DNA from: Candidatus Methylobacter oryzae
GTDB lineage: Bacteria > Pseudomonadota > Gammaproteobacteria > Methylococcales > Methylomonadaceae
Length of the DNA: 55,076 bases
Direction: 5' to 3'
NCBI GenBank assembly: GCA_945861405.1
Contig: CAMAUL010000015.1
Span: forward strand, 1-55,076
Part shown: positions 8,680 to 17,551 of the stretch, one piece after another
Position numbering within the stretch: position 1 is the stretch's first letter
Layout: each line of letters starts with the position of its first letter
Made by a program: the position numbers and the translations under genes
The notes under the pieces: model-generated
The model's database searches: none
What the model was told of the DNA's origin: nothing
Seen by the model: the letters and a program-made list of their open reading frames with translations, nothing else

Positions 8680-11217
8680 ATGGTTAGTAAAAAGAAAAAC
8701 TTTTTTCTCGGTGAAATTACGACGCATCCAAGAAAAAAGATCAGAACATGCTTCATAAAAGGGGTCTTTATTTTAACGTTTTGTCACGCAGTGCCTGCGT
8801 TATCAGAAGAAGACAAAGCCAAAAAAATTCAATTTGATATGCCTTCCAGTGATCTGGCTTCCGCATTGAATAGCTACGCGGAGAAAACGGGTATGGAATT
8901 AAGCTATCCGGCTTCTATGGTTGTCGACGCAAAATCCAAGCCGCTTAAGGGTAGTTATGGGGTTCAACAAGGCCTGAATGAACTGTTACGAGGAACCGGG
9001 TTGGCTTATCGCTTGACGGGGGAGAATAGCGTAACGCTGGAAAAAATGGCCGTTGCGGAGCCGAAATCGAGTACTCCCACGTTGAAAGCGATGACGGTGG
9101 TAGGGGAAGCGGTTCAAGATCCGAATGATCCCTATAGCAAAGACTACGCAGTTACCAACACCAGAACAGCCACTAAAACCGACACGCCGATCTTCGATAC
9201 CCCCGTATCTGTCCAGGTGGTGCCACGAGCGGTGATGGATGACCAGAAAACGACACGGCTAAAGGATGCCCTGGAAAACGTCAGCGGTGTGCGGGCGCAA
9301 CCCTCATTGGGTTACGGCAATGGCTTTATCATTCGCGGTTTTCGCAATGGCAGGGTTTACCGTAATGGTCTATTGTCTAACGGCAATGGCGAGCCAACCG
9401 AAGTGGATGCCGGTAATCTGCAAAGCATCGAGGTGCTCAAAGGCCCGGCCGCCGTTCTGTTTGGTCGTATTGAACCTGGCGGCCTGGTTAATGTCACCAC
9501 CAAGAAGCCGCTGGATACGCCTTATTATTCATTGGAGCAGCAATTCGGTTCGTATGATTTGTATCGCACCCAATGGGATGCCACGGGGGCTGTGACTGAT
9601 GACAAGTCGTTGCTGTATCGTTTCACCGGCGCGTATCAGAACAATAATTCGTTCAGGGATTTTGTTTCAACCGATCGGGTTATGGTCAATCCCAGTATAA
9701 CTTGGCGACCAACCGATAAGACCGACATGACCCTGAGCGTCGAAGGTTTCGACCAGGATTATCAGACGGATTTCGGTATTCCTGTGATCGGTAAACGTCC
9801 GGCACCGATTCCTATCAGCCGGTCGCTTAATGACCCGAATATTCCAATGAGTTATATATCCAAAACCCAGGTGAGCACCGAGATCAATCATCGGTTTAAT
9901 GACGATTGGGCGATACATAACCGGTTTCTTGCCAGCTTTAACGATGCGCATGACTTTATGGTCAATCCGGCTCCCGCTTTCGGGCCCAGTGAGGATGCAT
10001 TGCTCCCGGATGGTACGCTTAAGCGCAATATTTTTGGTCAGACAGCCGATACGGATAGCTATACCACTAATCTGGATCTGACCGGAAAATTCCAGCTCGG
10101 CGCAACTAAACACGAAACGCTGGTGGGATTCGACTACTTTCAGACCTCTCTAAACTACCATTATTTTGGTGAATTCATCGACCCCAATCCGGCTCTTGAT
10201 ATTAATATTTTTAATCCAGGACCTAGTTACGGGATTGATCCGGCGCTTATTAACCAAACCCTGTCGCAACCCGCTAACTGCTGCGCCGGGTTCAATTATG
10301 CGGTTATTAACGACCAATGGTATGGCGCCTATTTCCAGGATCACATCACGTTGTGGGACAAACTACATATTTTAGGCGGCGGCCGTTACGATTGGGCAGA
10401 AACAGGCTCGTCTTATATGGAGTCTTTTGCTGCCGCCGAGGCTACCTTGCCATCACGTAAAGATGAAGGCTTTAGCCCCCGAGTCGGTATTCTCTACCAA
10501 CCCATTAAAGAGCTGGGCGTTTACGGCAATTGGACCACCTCGTTCGGCGCTAATAATGCGCCGGCCGCCGATGGATCAAGCTTTGATCCGCAAATTGGCG
10601 AGCAGTTTGAGGCGGGCGTGAAAACCCAATTGTTTGATGACCGGTTTATCGCAACCTTGGCGTACTACCATCTCACCAAAGACAATGTACTGATCGATGA
10701 CGATAGTACGCCAAACCCCTTCGATAAAATAGCCAACCAACAACGCAGCCAGGGTATTGAGCTGGATATGACCGGGCATGTAGCGGACGCTTTAAGCCTG
10801 ATCGGAAGTTATGCCTTTACCGATGCACGAGTCATTAAAGATTTCACCGGCGGCACACAAGGCAACCGATTGGCTAACGTCCCTGAGCATTCCGGCAGTC
10901 TGTGGCTTAAGTATGACCTGAATGGTTATGCCGCACTGGACGGTTTTAGTTTTGGTCTCGGCGGGGTTGCCGCAGGACAACGCGAAGGCGATTTTCAGAA
11001 CAGTTTCCAGTTGCCGGGCTATGTGCGCATGGATGCCTTCGCTGCGTATAAATGGGACATCAAAAAAACGCGCGTGACTGCACAGTTTAATATCCGTAAT
11101 CTGCTCGATAAACAATATTATGAGTCCACCGATCCCGACTCTAACGTGACGCCTCGTTTGAGTGTCGCTCCAGGCGCTCCGTTGACGGCTATTGGTTCGT
11201 TGCGGGTGGAGTTTTAA
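8680..11217 (+). CDS. TonB-dependent siderophore receptor with N-terminal signalling (STN) domain
   Basis: Outer-membrane receptor of 845 residues that would import the ferric siderophore. A long basic N-terminus and hydrophobic stretch (about residues 22-42) form the export signal. Residues about 48-125 look like the secretin/TonB short N-terminal domain that talks to a FecR-type protein. A plug domain follows (DTPVSVQVVPRAVMDD near 180, GFIIRGFRNGR near 215, VLKGPAAVLFGRIEPGG near 255), then a beta-barrel ending in aromatic LRVEF, as usual for the family. An AAGGAAA ribosome site lies just before the ATG. The signalling domain pairs it with the sigma factor at 16376-16894 and the FecR protein at 22090-23067. 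A gap of 152 bases separates it from the NRPS, so it may be co-transcribed. Confidence 0.95.
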   Translation: MVSKKKNFFLGEITTHPRKKIRTCFIKGVFILTFCHAVPALSEEDKAKKIQFDMPSSDLASALNSYAEKTGMELSYPASMVVDAKSKPLKGSYGVQQGLNELLRGTGLAYRLTGENSVTLEKMAVAEPKSSTPTLKAMTVVGEAVQDPNDPYSKDYAVTNTRTATKTDTPIFDTPVSVQVVPRAVMDDQKTTRLKDALENVSGVRAQPSLGYGNGFIIRGFRNGRVYRNGLLSNGNGEPTEVDAGNLQSIEVLKGPAAVLFGRIEPGGLVNVTTKKPLDTPYYSLEQQFGSYDLYRTQWDATGAVTDDKSLLYRFTGAYQNNNSFRDFVSTDRVMVNPSITWRPTDKTDMTLSVEGFDQDYQTDFGIPVIGKRPAPIPISRSLNDPNIPMSYISKTQVSTEINHRFNDDWAIHNRFLASFNDAHDFMVNPAPAFGPSEDALLPDGTLKRNIFGQTADTDSYTTNLDLTGKFQLGATKHETLVGFDYFQTSLNYHYFGEFIDPNPALDINIFNPGPSYGIDPALINQTLSQPANCCAGFNYAVINDQWYGAYFQDHITLWDKLHILGGGRYDWAETGSSYMESFAAAEATLPSRKDEGFSPRVGILYQPIKELGVYGNWTTSFGANNAPAADGSSFDPQIGEQFEAGVKTQLFDDRFIATLAYYHLTKDNVLIDDDSTPNPFDKIANQQRSQGIELDMTGHVADALSLIGSYAFTDARVIKDFTGGTQGNRLANVPEHSGSLWLKYDLNGYAALDGFSFGLGGVAAGQREGDFQNSFQLPGYVRMDAFAAYKWDIKKTRVTAQFNIRNLLDKQYYESTDPDSNVTPRLSVAPGAPLTAIGSLRVEF

Positions 11218-11427
11218 TCAAAGTTGTAGATCAGTCAGGTACGTCCGTACGGCGGATTAGCCGCGCGCAAACACACGATCTGTAAGTTTTGATTGGTCTA
11301 TGGCGCGGCGTAATCCGCCGAATGTGGTGGTCTTTGATATGGCGGATTAAGACGCGCGGAAATACTTTACCTATATGAAGATTGTAGGGTTTGCGCGCCT
11401 AAGCCCTACGACCTGTTGTAATCTTCA
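11218..11427. other. Intergenic region with inverted GGCGGATTA/TAATCCGCC repeats
   Basis: No gene seen between the receptor and the IS element. The stretch holds short inverted repeats built on GGCGGATTA and TAATCCGCC and GCGCGC-rich segments, of the kind found as dispersed repeats elsewhere in such genomes. It may act as a transcription end for the receptor gene, but there is no clear T-run. Confidence 0.5.
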
Positions 11428-11435
11428 ATTTGTTT

Positions 11436-12463
11436 CCTGATTACCCATAAAGAAAAGCCAATGTTGCAAAAATGTCTATACTGACAGTATCTACATATGA
11501 ATGGGATAACGTCATGAAAAACAAAGTTCAATTTCAAAAAGGCTATAGCCTGGGCGAGTTCATGAACAATTATGGGAGTGAAGAGCAATGCCGAAAAGCC
11601 TTGTTTCAGTGGCGCTGGCCTCAAGGCTATGTTTGCCCTGAATGCGGAGGGCAAAGCTATTGCACCCTGAAAACACGGGCGGTTTATCAGTGCAATCGCT
11701 GTCATCATCAGCATTCCCTCATTAGCGGCACCATTTTTTCTGCGACGAAACTTCCGTTAACAACTTGGTTTCTTGCGATCCACTTGATCACACAGGCAAA
11801 AACTGGCATTTCAGCTCTTTCATTACGTCGCCAATTGGGTGTTTCATACAATACCGCCTGGAGCATCAAACAGAAGCTGATGCAGGTAATGAAGGAGCGT
11901 GATGATAGTAATCCGTTATCCGGCGTCATCCAGCTGGATGACGTGTATTGGGGAGGCGAACACCGGGGAGGCAAGCGTGGACGGGGTTCCCCCAACAAAA
12001 CACCTTTTGTGGCGGCGGTGTCGGTCAACGAAAAAGGGCATCCTATTGCCATGAGCATGAATGTGGTCAACGGGTTCCGCTCCAAAGAAATCGCTCGTTG
12101 GGCTAAGCGCCATCTTAGCACCGACAGTCACGTGGTCTCGGACGGGCTGGCCTGCTTCGCCGCTGTTAAGGATACAGGATGCCAGCACACCTGCATCGTA
12201 ACTGGTGGAGGCCCTGAATGTGTCTCACTGGAGTCGTTCACTTGGGTAAACACGATGATAGGTAATGTCAAAAGGTCGATTGACGGGGCGTATCACGCTA
12301 TCAATCACAAACACCTTCCACGCTATTTGGCAGAGTTTTGTTATCGCTTCAATCGACGATTTGTCCTTGAGGATATGCTTCCCCGTCTATGTTACGTTGC
12401 AGCCAGAACGCCACCTATGCCTATGCGGCTACTGAAGATGGCTGAGGATTATGGGTAATCAGG
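11436..12463 (+). mobile_element. IS1595-type insertion sequence, complete, with 8-bp target duplication
   Basis: The element is 1028 bp. Its ends are inverted repeats: CCTGATTACCCATAA at 11436-11450 and its complement at 12449-12463. The 8 bases ATTTGTTT occur directly before it (11428-11435) and directly after it (12464-12471), which is the target-site duplication and is the size known for the IS1595 family. One transposase gene fills it. Matching duplications and an intact gene point to a recent insertion. It lies between the receptor gene and the first PepSY gene and ends nine bases before the ATG of the latter, so it has separated that gene from its native upstream region. Confidence 0.93.
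11514..12458 (+). CDS. IS1595-family transposase (ISXO2-like)
   Basis: Transposase of 314 residues from the chosen ATG; an in-frame ATG 42 bases upstream is possible, but family members begin at MKNKVQF-like sequence. An N-terminal zinc ribbon is visible (CPECGG and CNRC pairs, about residues 39-64), then the ISXO2-like DDE core with aspartates in QLDDVYWGG and VVSDGL, and the later GNVKRSIDGAYHA segment typical of the family. The stop codon TAA lies inside the right inverted repeat. The gene appears intact, so the element may still be able to move. Confidence 0.93.
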   Translation: MKNKVQFQKGYSLGEFMNNYGSEEQCRKALFQWRWPQGYVCPECGGQSYCTLKTRAVYQCNRCHHQHSLISGTIFSATKLPLTTWFLAIHLITQAKTGISALSLRRQLGVSYNTAWSIKQKLMQVMKERDDSNPLSGVIQLDDVYWGGEHRGGKRGRGSPNKTPFVAAVSVNEKGHPIAMSMNVVNGFRSKEIARWAKRHLSTDSHVVSDGLACFAAVKDTGCQHTCIVTGGGPECVSLESFTWVNTMIGNVKRSIDGAYHAINHKHLPRYLAEFCYRFNRRFVLEDMLPRLCYVAARTPPMPMRLLKMAEDYG

Positions 12464-12472
12464 ATTTGTTTT

Positions 12473-13678
12473 ATGGTTCAACACATGGCTGACAACATCT
12501 TTCCAAACCGTTTAAAAGCCCTTAAAGTCCGCCGCAAATTGTGGCTCAACGTGCATTTGTGGCTGGGTTTGGGCTTTGGCTTGTTCCTGGCGGTCATCGG
12601 GTTGACGGGTTCGGTGCTGGTGTTCTGGTATGAACTCGACGAAGCCCTTAATCCGGGCTTATATGAAGCTGCTCTTGGCAATGGCGCAATCCGTAAACCT
12701 TTTGATGAGATTATCGCTGTCGCCAAACAGTCCGCCCCTAAAGGCTGGGATTCGGTTTGGTTGAATGCGCCGCATGAAAGCGGCAATTATGTGTTCGGCT
12801 TTTATTATCCCAACGGTAACGCTTCGCCTGAACCAGCGGAATCGCTCAATATTGCCGTCAACCCTTATACGGCTGAGGCTGTTGGTCAGCGGATTTTTTA
12901 CCACGCCTGGAACCCATTAAAGCATAGCTTGGTAGGATTCTTTTTTAAGCTGCATTACGCGCTGTTTTTGGGTGACACCGGAGTAATTATCGTCGGCATG
13001 ATGGCTGTGCTATTTTTTGTTTCGGTGATGACCGGCCTGATATTATGGTGGCCGCTGACGGGGAAATGGAAGCGAGTACTGACGATTAAACGCCGTGCCA
13101 GTAGCGAGCGTTTTAATCACGACTTGCATCAAAGCGCCGGGTTTTACAGTCTGATTGTGTTGCTGGCGTTATTAATATCCGGGATGTATTTTAATCTGCC
13201 GGATCAGTTCCGCTGGCTGGTGGAACGGTTTTCAGCTTTAACACCGGAGGCGCAGGTACAATCGGTAGTCAAGTCCCGCGTCAATGCCAATATTTTAGAA
13301 TCAGCGCTATCTAAAGCCCAGAATATGTATCCGGGCGGCAAACCCCAGTATTATTCCTTCAATATAGCGACCCTAACCTTCATCGCTTGCTTTCGTGATA
13401 TACCGGCTTTACGCCGTTATGTGTTAGATAGTGGCTGTGTCGTTATCGACCCGTCCAATGGCAACATCGTGCAGGTGCAAGACCCTGCCCATGGCAGCGC
13501 TGGTGATGTGTTCATGCAATGGCAATGGCCGTTACACTCCGGCCAAGCCTTTGGCTGGACTGGGCGTATTTTGGTATTTATCAGCGGACTGGCTTGCCCG
13601 ATGCTGTTTGTGACAGGGGTTATCCGCTGGCTGCAAAAACGGCGGGCGAAACGGCACATCCTAAAGCGTCATGTATAG
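12473..13678 (+). CDS. PepSY-associated membrane protein
   Basis: Integral inner-membrane protein of 401 residues; a second in-frame ATG at 12485 would give 397. About four membrane spans are visible: near residues 25-48 (after RRKLWLNVHLWLGL), 163-188, 219-240 and 365-385, with a PepSY-type extracytoplasmic region between the first two (LNIAVNPYTAEAVGQRI). This family sits beside TonB receptor genes and is linked to iron uptake, and some members act as ferric-siderophore reductases. A paralogue follows at 14004. The gene begins nine bases after the IS1595 element, so its original ribosome site and promoter may be lost, or it may be read from the IS. Confidence 0.88.
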   Translation: MVQHMADNIFPNRLKALKVRRKLWLNVHLWLGLGFGLFLAVIGLTGSVLVFWYELDEALNPGLYEAALGNGAIRKPFDEIIAVAKQSAPKGWDSVWLNAPHESGNYVFGFYYPNGNASPEPAESLNIAVNPYTAEAVGQRIFYHAWNPLKHSLVGFFFKLHYALFLGDTGVIIVGMMAVLFFVSVMTGLILWWPLTGKWKRVLTIKRRASSERFNHDLHQSAGFYSLIVLLALLISGMYFNLPDQFRWLVERFSALTPEAQVQSVVKSRVNANILESALSKAQNMYPGGKPQYYSFNIATLTFIACFRDIPALRRYVLDSGCVVIDPSNGNIVQVQDPAHGSAGDVFMQWQWPLHSGQAFGWTGRILVFISGLACPMLFVTGVIRWLQKRRAKRHILKRHV

Positions 13679-13748
13679 GTTAAGCCTAAGATGCATAAAC
13701 TGTCGTGTACGGCCGTACGGCGGGTAAATTGTAGGGATTCGCTGACAG

Positions 13749-13912
13749 GAGACTGTGAAAGTATTATTTAAATGAGACATAAAAAGCAATATTTACCACG
13801 AAGAGCATGAAGGACACAGAGAAAAGTTATATTAAAATCAACACGTTGAAAACTTCGTGTTCTCTGTGTTCTCGTGGTTATTCTTTCTTATATTGAATAC
13901 TTTCACAGTCTC
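13749..13912. repeat. MITE-like palindromic element, about 164 bp
   Basis: The outer 17 bases, GAGACTGTGAAAGTATT, return as an exact complement at 13896-13912. Inside, ACCACGAAGAGCATGAAGG-like sequence pairs with CTTCGTGTTCTCTGTGTTC-like sequence near the right side, so most of the element could fold into one long hairpin. ACAG occurs next to both ends and could be a short target duplication. No open reading frame of note lies inside. It lies between two paralogous PepSY genes. Confidence 0.8.
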
Positions 13913-14003
13913 ACAGGCAATCCACCATAACTTTGAGGGTGTGTGACGGTTTGCTATCACGAAACCGCCCTACGATCTACGATCTTGGCTGTAAAAAAAT
14001 CAT

Positions 14004-15230
14004 ATGTCTAAAGAATCTCAGTATGCATTCAACCCAAGCAATCCTCAGCGCTTATTTTCGCGAAAAAACATCCGTAAGTTCTGGCTAAACGTGCATTTAA
14101 CGATTGCGCTGACGGTCGGTTTTGTCTTTGTCATTCTGGGACTGACCGGCTCCTGCAATGTTTTTTATTACGAACTCGGAGAATTGGGTTTCCCCGCCCT
14201 GCCTATCGCAGGCCAATCGCGGCCTGTTAGTTTGGATGAGATCATGCAGACCGTTAAAGCTGCGCATCCGCAAAGAACCGGCGGCTGGAACATGGTTTTA
14301 CCGGGTTACCAGAGCGATTATGTCTGGGTGGATTATCCAAAACCTGCGGAAACCATAACCGAGCTGTTTGCGCCTCTGGAAATACTGGTCGATCCTTATA
14401 GCGGAAAGATAGTTTCAGAACACTTCTGGGGTCGGACGCTGCCTGGCCTGATTTACGAGATACATGCCGATTTTTATGCTGGCAAAATCGGAAAAGAAAT
14501 TGGCGAAATAGGTTTTAATGTGGTTTGTTTTTTCGGCATTTTTTTGTTTGCCTCCTGCTTATCGGGGCTTTATTTGTGGTGGCCGCGCGGCGGAAAATTT
14601 AAAAAAGCGCTGACAATCAAACTCCATTCAAGTGCACAACGGTTTTATTTCGACCTGCATAAAACCACCGGTTTTTATAGTTCGACGTTGCTGCTGATCA
14701 TTGCTTTTACCGGCTTTTCCTATAGTTACAATGACTATATCAAACCGTTAGTCAATGTATTTTCCGCCGTCAAAAAGGATCATTTAAAAGATCCCACGCT
14801 TAAATCAACGGTACTGGATTTAAGCGCACCTATTTCAATCGCCCAAGCGGTAGCTATCGCCAATCAGGTTTTCCCCGGCGCGGAATTACGCGGAATAGGT
14901 ACACCGGACGGCAAGGACGGTGTTTATATGGTTGCAAAAAGACAAGCGGGCGAAGCCAATCGCAAACGCCCGCGCAGCAAAGTTTGGATAGACCAATACA
15001 GCGGCAAGGTACTGGCTATTCAGAATCCCAACCAGTTTACCGCTGGAGAGACATTTTTAAACCTACTGTGGCCTTTGCACGACGGACAAGCCCTAGACCT
15101 TCCCGGTCGTATCCTGTGGTGCATAGCTGGTTTTGCACCGTTGGTTTTATATGTCACCGGCATTTTGCGCTGGCAGCAAAAGCATGATGCTAGGAATAGG
15201 AAGTTAATTTATAGGAGTAGCTTAATATAA
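14004..15230 (+). CDS. PepSY-associated membrane protein, second copy
   Basis: Paralogue of the protein at 12473, 408 residues. It has the same plan: RKFWLNVHLTIALTVGFVFV near residues 23-43, a PepSY-like extracytoplasmic part (PLEILVDPYSGKIVSEHFWG), a helix with LYLWWPRGGKFKKAL near residue 190, a further helix near 228-245, and a C-terminal span (GRILWCIAGFAPLVLYVTGIL). The LHDGQALDLPGRI segment matches the LHSGQAFGWTGRI of the first copy. It probably assists ferric-siderophore processing at the inner membrane together with the receptor. The phosphopantetheinyl transferase gene starts 28 bases after its stop, so the two are likely co-transcribed. Confidence 0.88.
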   Translation: MSKESQYAFNPSNPQRLFSRKNIRKFWLNVHLTIALTVGFVFVILGLTGSCNVFYYELGELGFPALPIAGQSRPVSLDEIMQTVKAAHPQRTGGWNMVLPGYQSDYVWVDYPKPAETITELFAPLEILVDPYSGKIVSEHFWGRTLPGLIYEIHADFYAGKIGKEIGEIGFNVVCFFGIFLFASCLSGLYLWWPRGGKFKKALTIKLHSSAQRFYFDLHKTTGFYSSTLLLIIAFTGFSYSYNDYIKPLVNVFSAVKKDHLKDPTLKSTVLDLSAPISIAQAVAIANQVFPGAELRGIGTPDGKDGVYMVAKRQAGEANRKRPRSKVWIDQYSGKVLAIQNPNQFTAGETFLNLLWPLHDGQALDLPGRILWCIAGFAPLVLYVTGILRWQQKHDARNRKLIYRSSLI

Positions 15231-15258
15231 TTTTTTTGTGTTGCGTTGAAGATTCTGT

Positions 15259-15951
15259 ATGGCTATCGATTTATGGCTTGAAGAATTAGCCGTTACTGAC
15301 GAAGAGTATCGCTATTATTGGTCGCTCCTGGACAAGAATGAGCAAGGCAAGGCCTTGCGTTTTGTGCAAACAATGCATGGCAGGCGTTATGTTGCAAGTC
15401 ACGGTAAGCTCAGACTGATCCTGGCTGAGTATCTGGGCATGCCCTCTGGCAAAATCGGTTATGCGGAACAGGCGTTTGGTAAACCGGTTATTGTTGTCGA
15501 TGGACTGGAGCACGACATTAAATTCAATTTGGCGCATTCCTACAATAAAATGCTGGTGGCAGTCGGGTTGGATGGCAACATAGGTGTCGATATTGAAGTC
15601 TGGAACGATAGAATCGATGCTGTTTCGGTCGCCAATATCTGTTTTGCTGAAGCCGAACGCCGTTTTTGGAACGGATTGCCGGAAAGCAGGAAAAACGCGT
15701 TTTTCTACCGGCTTTGGACGAGGAAGGAAAGTTTTGTAAAAGCTGTCGGTGTGGGACTCGGGCTAGATGTTTCCAGGGTTGTCTCCTCAACGGTCGGTGC
15801 GACGCGGTTTTTGTCTGTGCCGGAGGGGTATGGCTTTGCTGGAGATTGGGCACTGGTAGATTTGGATTTTGGTAGCGGCGTCAGCGCTGCACTGACGGTT
15901 CCAGCGAAATATTATGACCGGATTGAGCTTAGGCGGCTCGAACTTAAATAA
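15259..15951 (+). CDS. 4'-phosphopantetheinyl transferase, Sfp type
   Basis: Cytoplasmic enzyme of 230 residues that moves 4'-phosphopantetheine from CoA to the serine of carrier domains, needed to activate the NRPS carriers of this locus. The family signatures are visible: FNLAHSYNKMLVAV near residue 93, GVDIEVWNDR near 108-117 with the metal-binding aspartate and glutamate, and RLWTRKESFVKAVGVGL near 150. Length fits the Sfp/Gsp group rather than the shorter AcpS group. Position next to MbtH-like, receptor and NRPS genes supports a dedicated role in siderophore synthesis. Confidence 0.95.
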   Translation: MAIDLWLEELAVTDEEYRYYWSLLDKNEQGKALRFVQTMHGRRYVASHGKLRLILAEYLGMPSGKIGYAEQAFGKPVIVVDGLEHDIKFNLAHSYNKMLVAVGLDGNIGVDIEVWNDRIDAVSVANICFAEAERRFWNGLPESRKNAFFYRLWTRKESFVKAVGVGLGLDVSRVVSSTVGATRFLSVPEGYGFAGDWALVDLDFGSGVSAALTVPAKYYDRIELRRLELK

Positions 15952-15952
15952 A

Positions 15953-15972
15953 GACGGGATGAAAATCCCGTC
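15953..15972. terminator. Hairpin between convergent genes
   Basis: GACGGGAT, a GAAA tetraloop, then ATCCCGTC form a perfect 8-bp stem directly after the transferase stop and before the end of the convergent MbtH-like gene. The T-run is weak, so it is best called a bidirectional terminator-like hairpin. Confidence 0.6.
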
Positions 15973-15987
15973 CCTGTCATTCACGGA

Positions 15988-16206
15988 CTATTGCGATGCC
16001 GTTTGTTGCATGTGTATTTGCAGGCTTAACGGACGCATATCCGTCCAGACATCCTTGATGTGATCCAAACATTCCTGTTTGTTGCCGATTTTGCCGACTG
16101 TCCGCCAACCACCCGGTATTTCTTTGTATTCAGGCCAAATTGAATATTGCTGTTCGTGATTGACCACAACCTGATAAATGGTGGTGTCTTCTTCGTCCCA
16201 AGCCAT
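15988..16206 (-). CDS. MbtH-like NRPS accessory protein
   Basis: Small cytoplasmic protein of 72 residues. MbtH-like proteins bind adenylation domains and are needed for their solubility or activity. The conserved family residues are seen: [10 protein letters not shown] near residue 17, PGGWRTVG near 31, and the WTDMRPLS end near 54. A GGAG ribosome site lies just before the ATG on the minus strand. It sits between the transferase and the sigma factor gene; the latter is on the same strand upstream. Confidence 0.95.
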   Translation of the reverse strand: MAWDEEDTTIYQVVVNHEQQYSIWPEYKEIPGGWRTVGKIGNKQECLDHIKDVWTDMRPLSLQIHMQQTASQ

Positions 16207-16375
16207 TGTTTTTCTCCGCTGATGGATTATTGTTATAAATCATAGTGTTTGCATATTAAATTCGGTTTTTTAAAATCTCCTCTCCCTAGCCCTCTCCAAC
16301 AGGGATAAAGGCGCCGAATTTTGAAGTGCGATGGGGTGGTTCCCGTAAAGTAGACGATAGAAGCGGTAAAATACC

Positions 16376-16894
16376 TCAGTTGTCATTCTGATCCAGTCTG
16401 TGGGTTTTGAATTGGGTGCGGCAGTGCAGCAGGGCTTTGGCCATGTGTTTTTCAACGGCGCTATCGGATATTCCGAGTTCCATGGCGATTTCGGCATAGG
16501 TCATTCCGTAAACTCTATTCAGGACAAATATCTCCTGGGTGCGCAAAGGCAATTCATTCAGTATCCGCATGATGGCGGCCAACTTTTCATTGACGGATAC
16601 GAGGTTCTCGGCAGAAGGGAATTCACTAGGCGGGGGTAAGGATTGCTCTTTGGTTTGAGCGTAATTTTCCGTTACTTTTCGATGTTTGATGTGATCGTAA
16701 GCGAGGTTTTTGGCAACTCTGAACAGAAAGCCGCGCGGATGGTCAATAGTTTGCTTTTGTGCTTCGCGGAAAAAAATAATGAAGCTTTCTTGGACGAGGT
16801 CGGCTGCTATATCCGGGCAGTCGACAAGCCGGGTCAAATGAAACTGCAATTCGGACTGGTGATTTAAGTAAATGGCTTCTACGTTCAAGTTCAA
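16376..16894 (-). CDS. FecI/PvdS-type extracytoplasmic-function sigma factor
   Basis: ECF sigma factor of 172 residues. Region 2 is visible at about residues 12-82 (DLVQESFIIFFREA, PRGFLFRVAKNLAYDHIKHRK) and region 4 at about 108-162 (LPLRTQEIFVLNRVYGMTYAEIAMELGISDSAVEKHM, a helix-turn-helix). Together with the receptor's N-terminal domain and the FecR-like protein, it makes a cell-surface signalling set: ferric siderophore binding outside frees the sigma factor to transcribe the uptake and synthesis genes. Its own promoter region is the long divergent gap shared with the ABC exporter. Confidence 0.93.
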   Translation of the reverse strand: MNLNVEAIYLNHQSELQFHLTRLVDCPDIAADLVQESFIIFFREAQKQTIDHPRGFLFRVAKNLAYDHIKHRKVTENYAQTKEQSLPPPSEFPSAENLVSVNEKLAAIMRILNELPLRTQEIFVLNRVYGMTYAEIAMELGISDSAVEKHMAKALLHCRTQFKTHRLDQNDN

Positions 16895-17551
16895 ATCCCT
16901 CTTCGTTGTTGTTCAGAATATTTATCTTGCTGCTGCTACGCCGACGGCGTTGGGATAAAGGTGATATTCGATTTTTGGGCTCTAGCAGCGTTACTGATTT
17001 GCCTCGGTTGTTTGACAAAACGATATGGATTATGGGATCGATTAAACATATGTAATTCCATGGTTTTGTTTTGTTAGGTCGCGGCTGGCACACCGGCAAG
17101 CAGTTTGTAATATACCGAGTCTGCACGGCAAGTTGAGTTGCCGGAGAATGTCGGTCGATTGTGTATAGTCATGACTTAATTAAGCAGTTAGTATGCCAGT
17201 TTTTCAGTCCAGTAATTTCAATGGGTTAACTGTAAGTGCGGGGCATGAATTTGAAAAAATCGGCATATGACACATTTTTAATGCGTTAAATAACATAGCT
17301 TTTTAAAGCGAGGCATGGGCTTTGTCCCTGCGAACGATGCGATTGCAGCATAATAGAAGCGGACTTTTTTTCATGAACTTGACAGTGTCAGGTTCAGTAT
17401 TCGGCAGTATTTTTTAGTGGAACGGATGAGGTTAAAAAGGTCTTAAGGCGTCCTATTACTAGACTCACTTTGGCTTTGAGTCCTGATGCGCGGCATAGAA
17501 TTTGTTCTAACGCATTGAATTGTGTATACGTAAGCTTAAAGGAAATATTTT
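16895..17551. other. Long divergent intergenic region, 657 bp
   Basis: No convincing gene. It separates the minus-strand sigma factor from the plus-strand ABC exporter, so it should hold the promoters of both. A short exact palindrome, TGACAGTGTCA, lies near 17380 after a TTGACA-like hexamer, and could be an operator. I could not recognise a Fur box by eye. Confidence 0.4.

Noticed and set aside
16743..17126. Minus-strand frame of 127 codons overlapping the sigma factor start
   Set aside because: It lies in another frame over the conserved sigma region 2 and its translation is rich in Arg, Pro and Ser without any domain.
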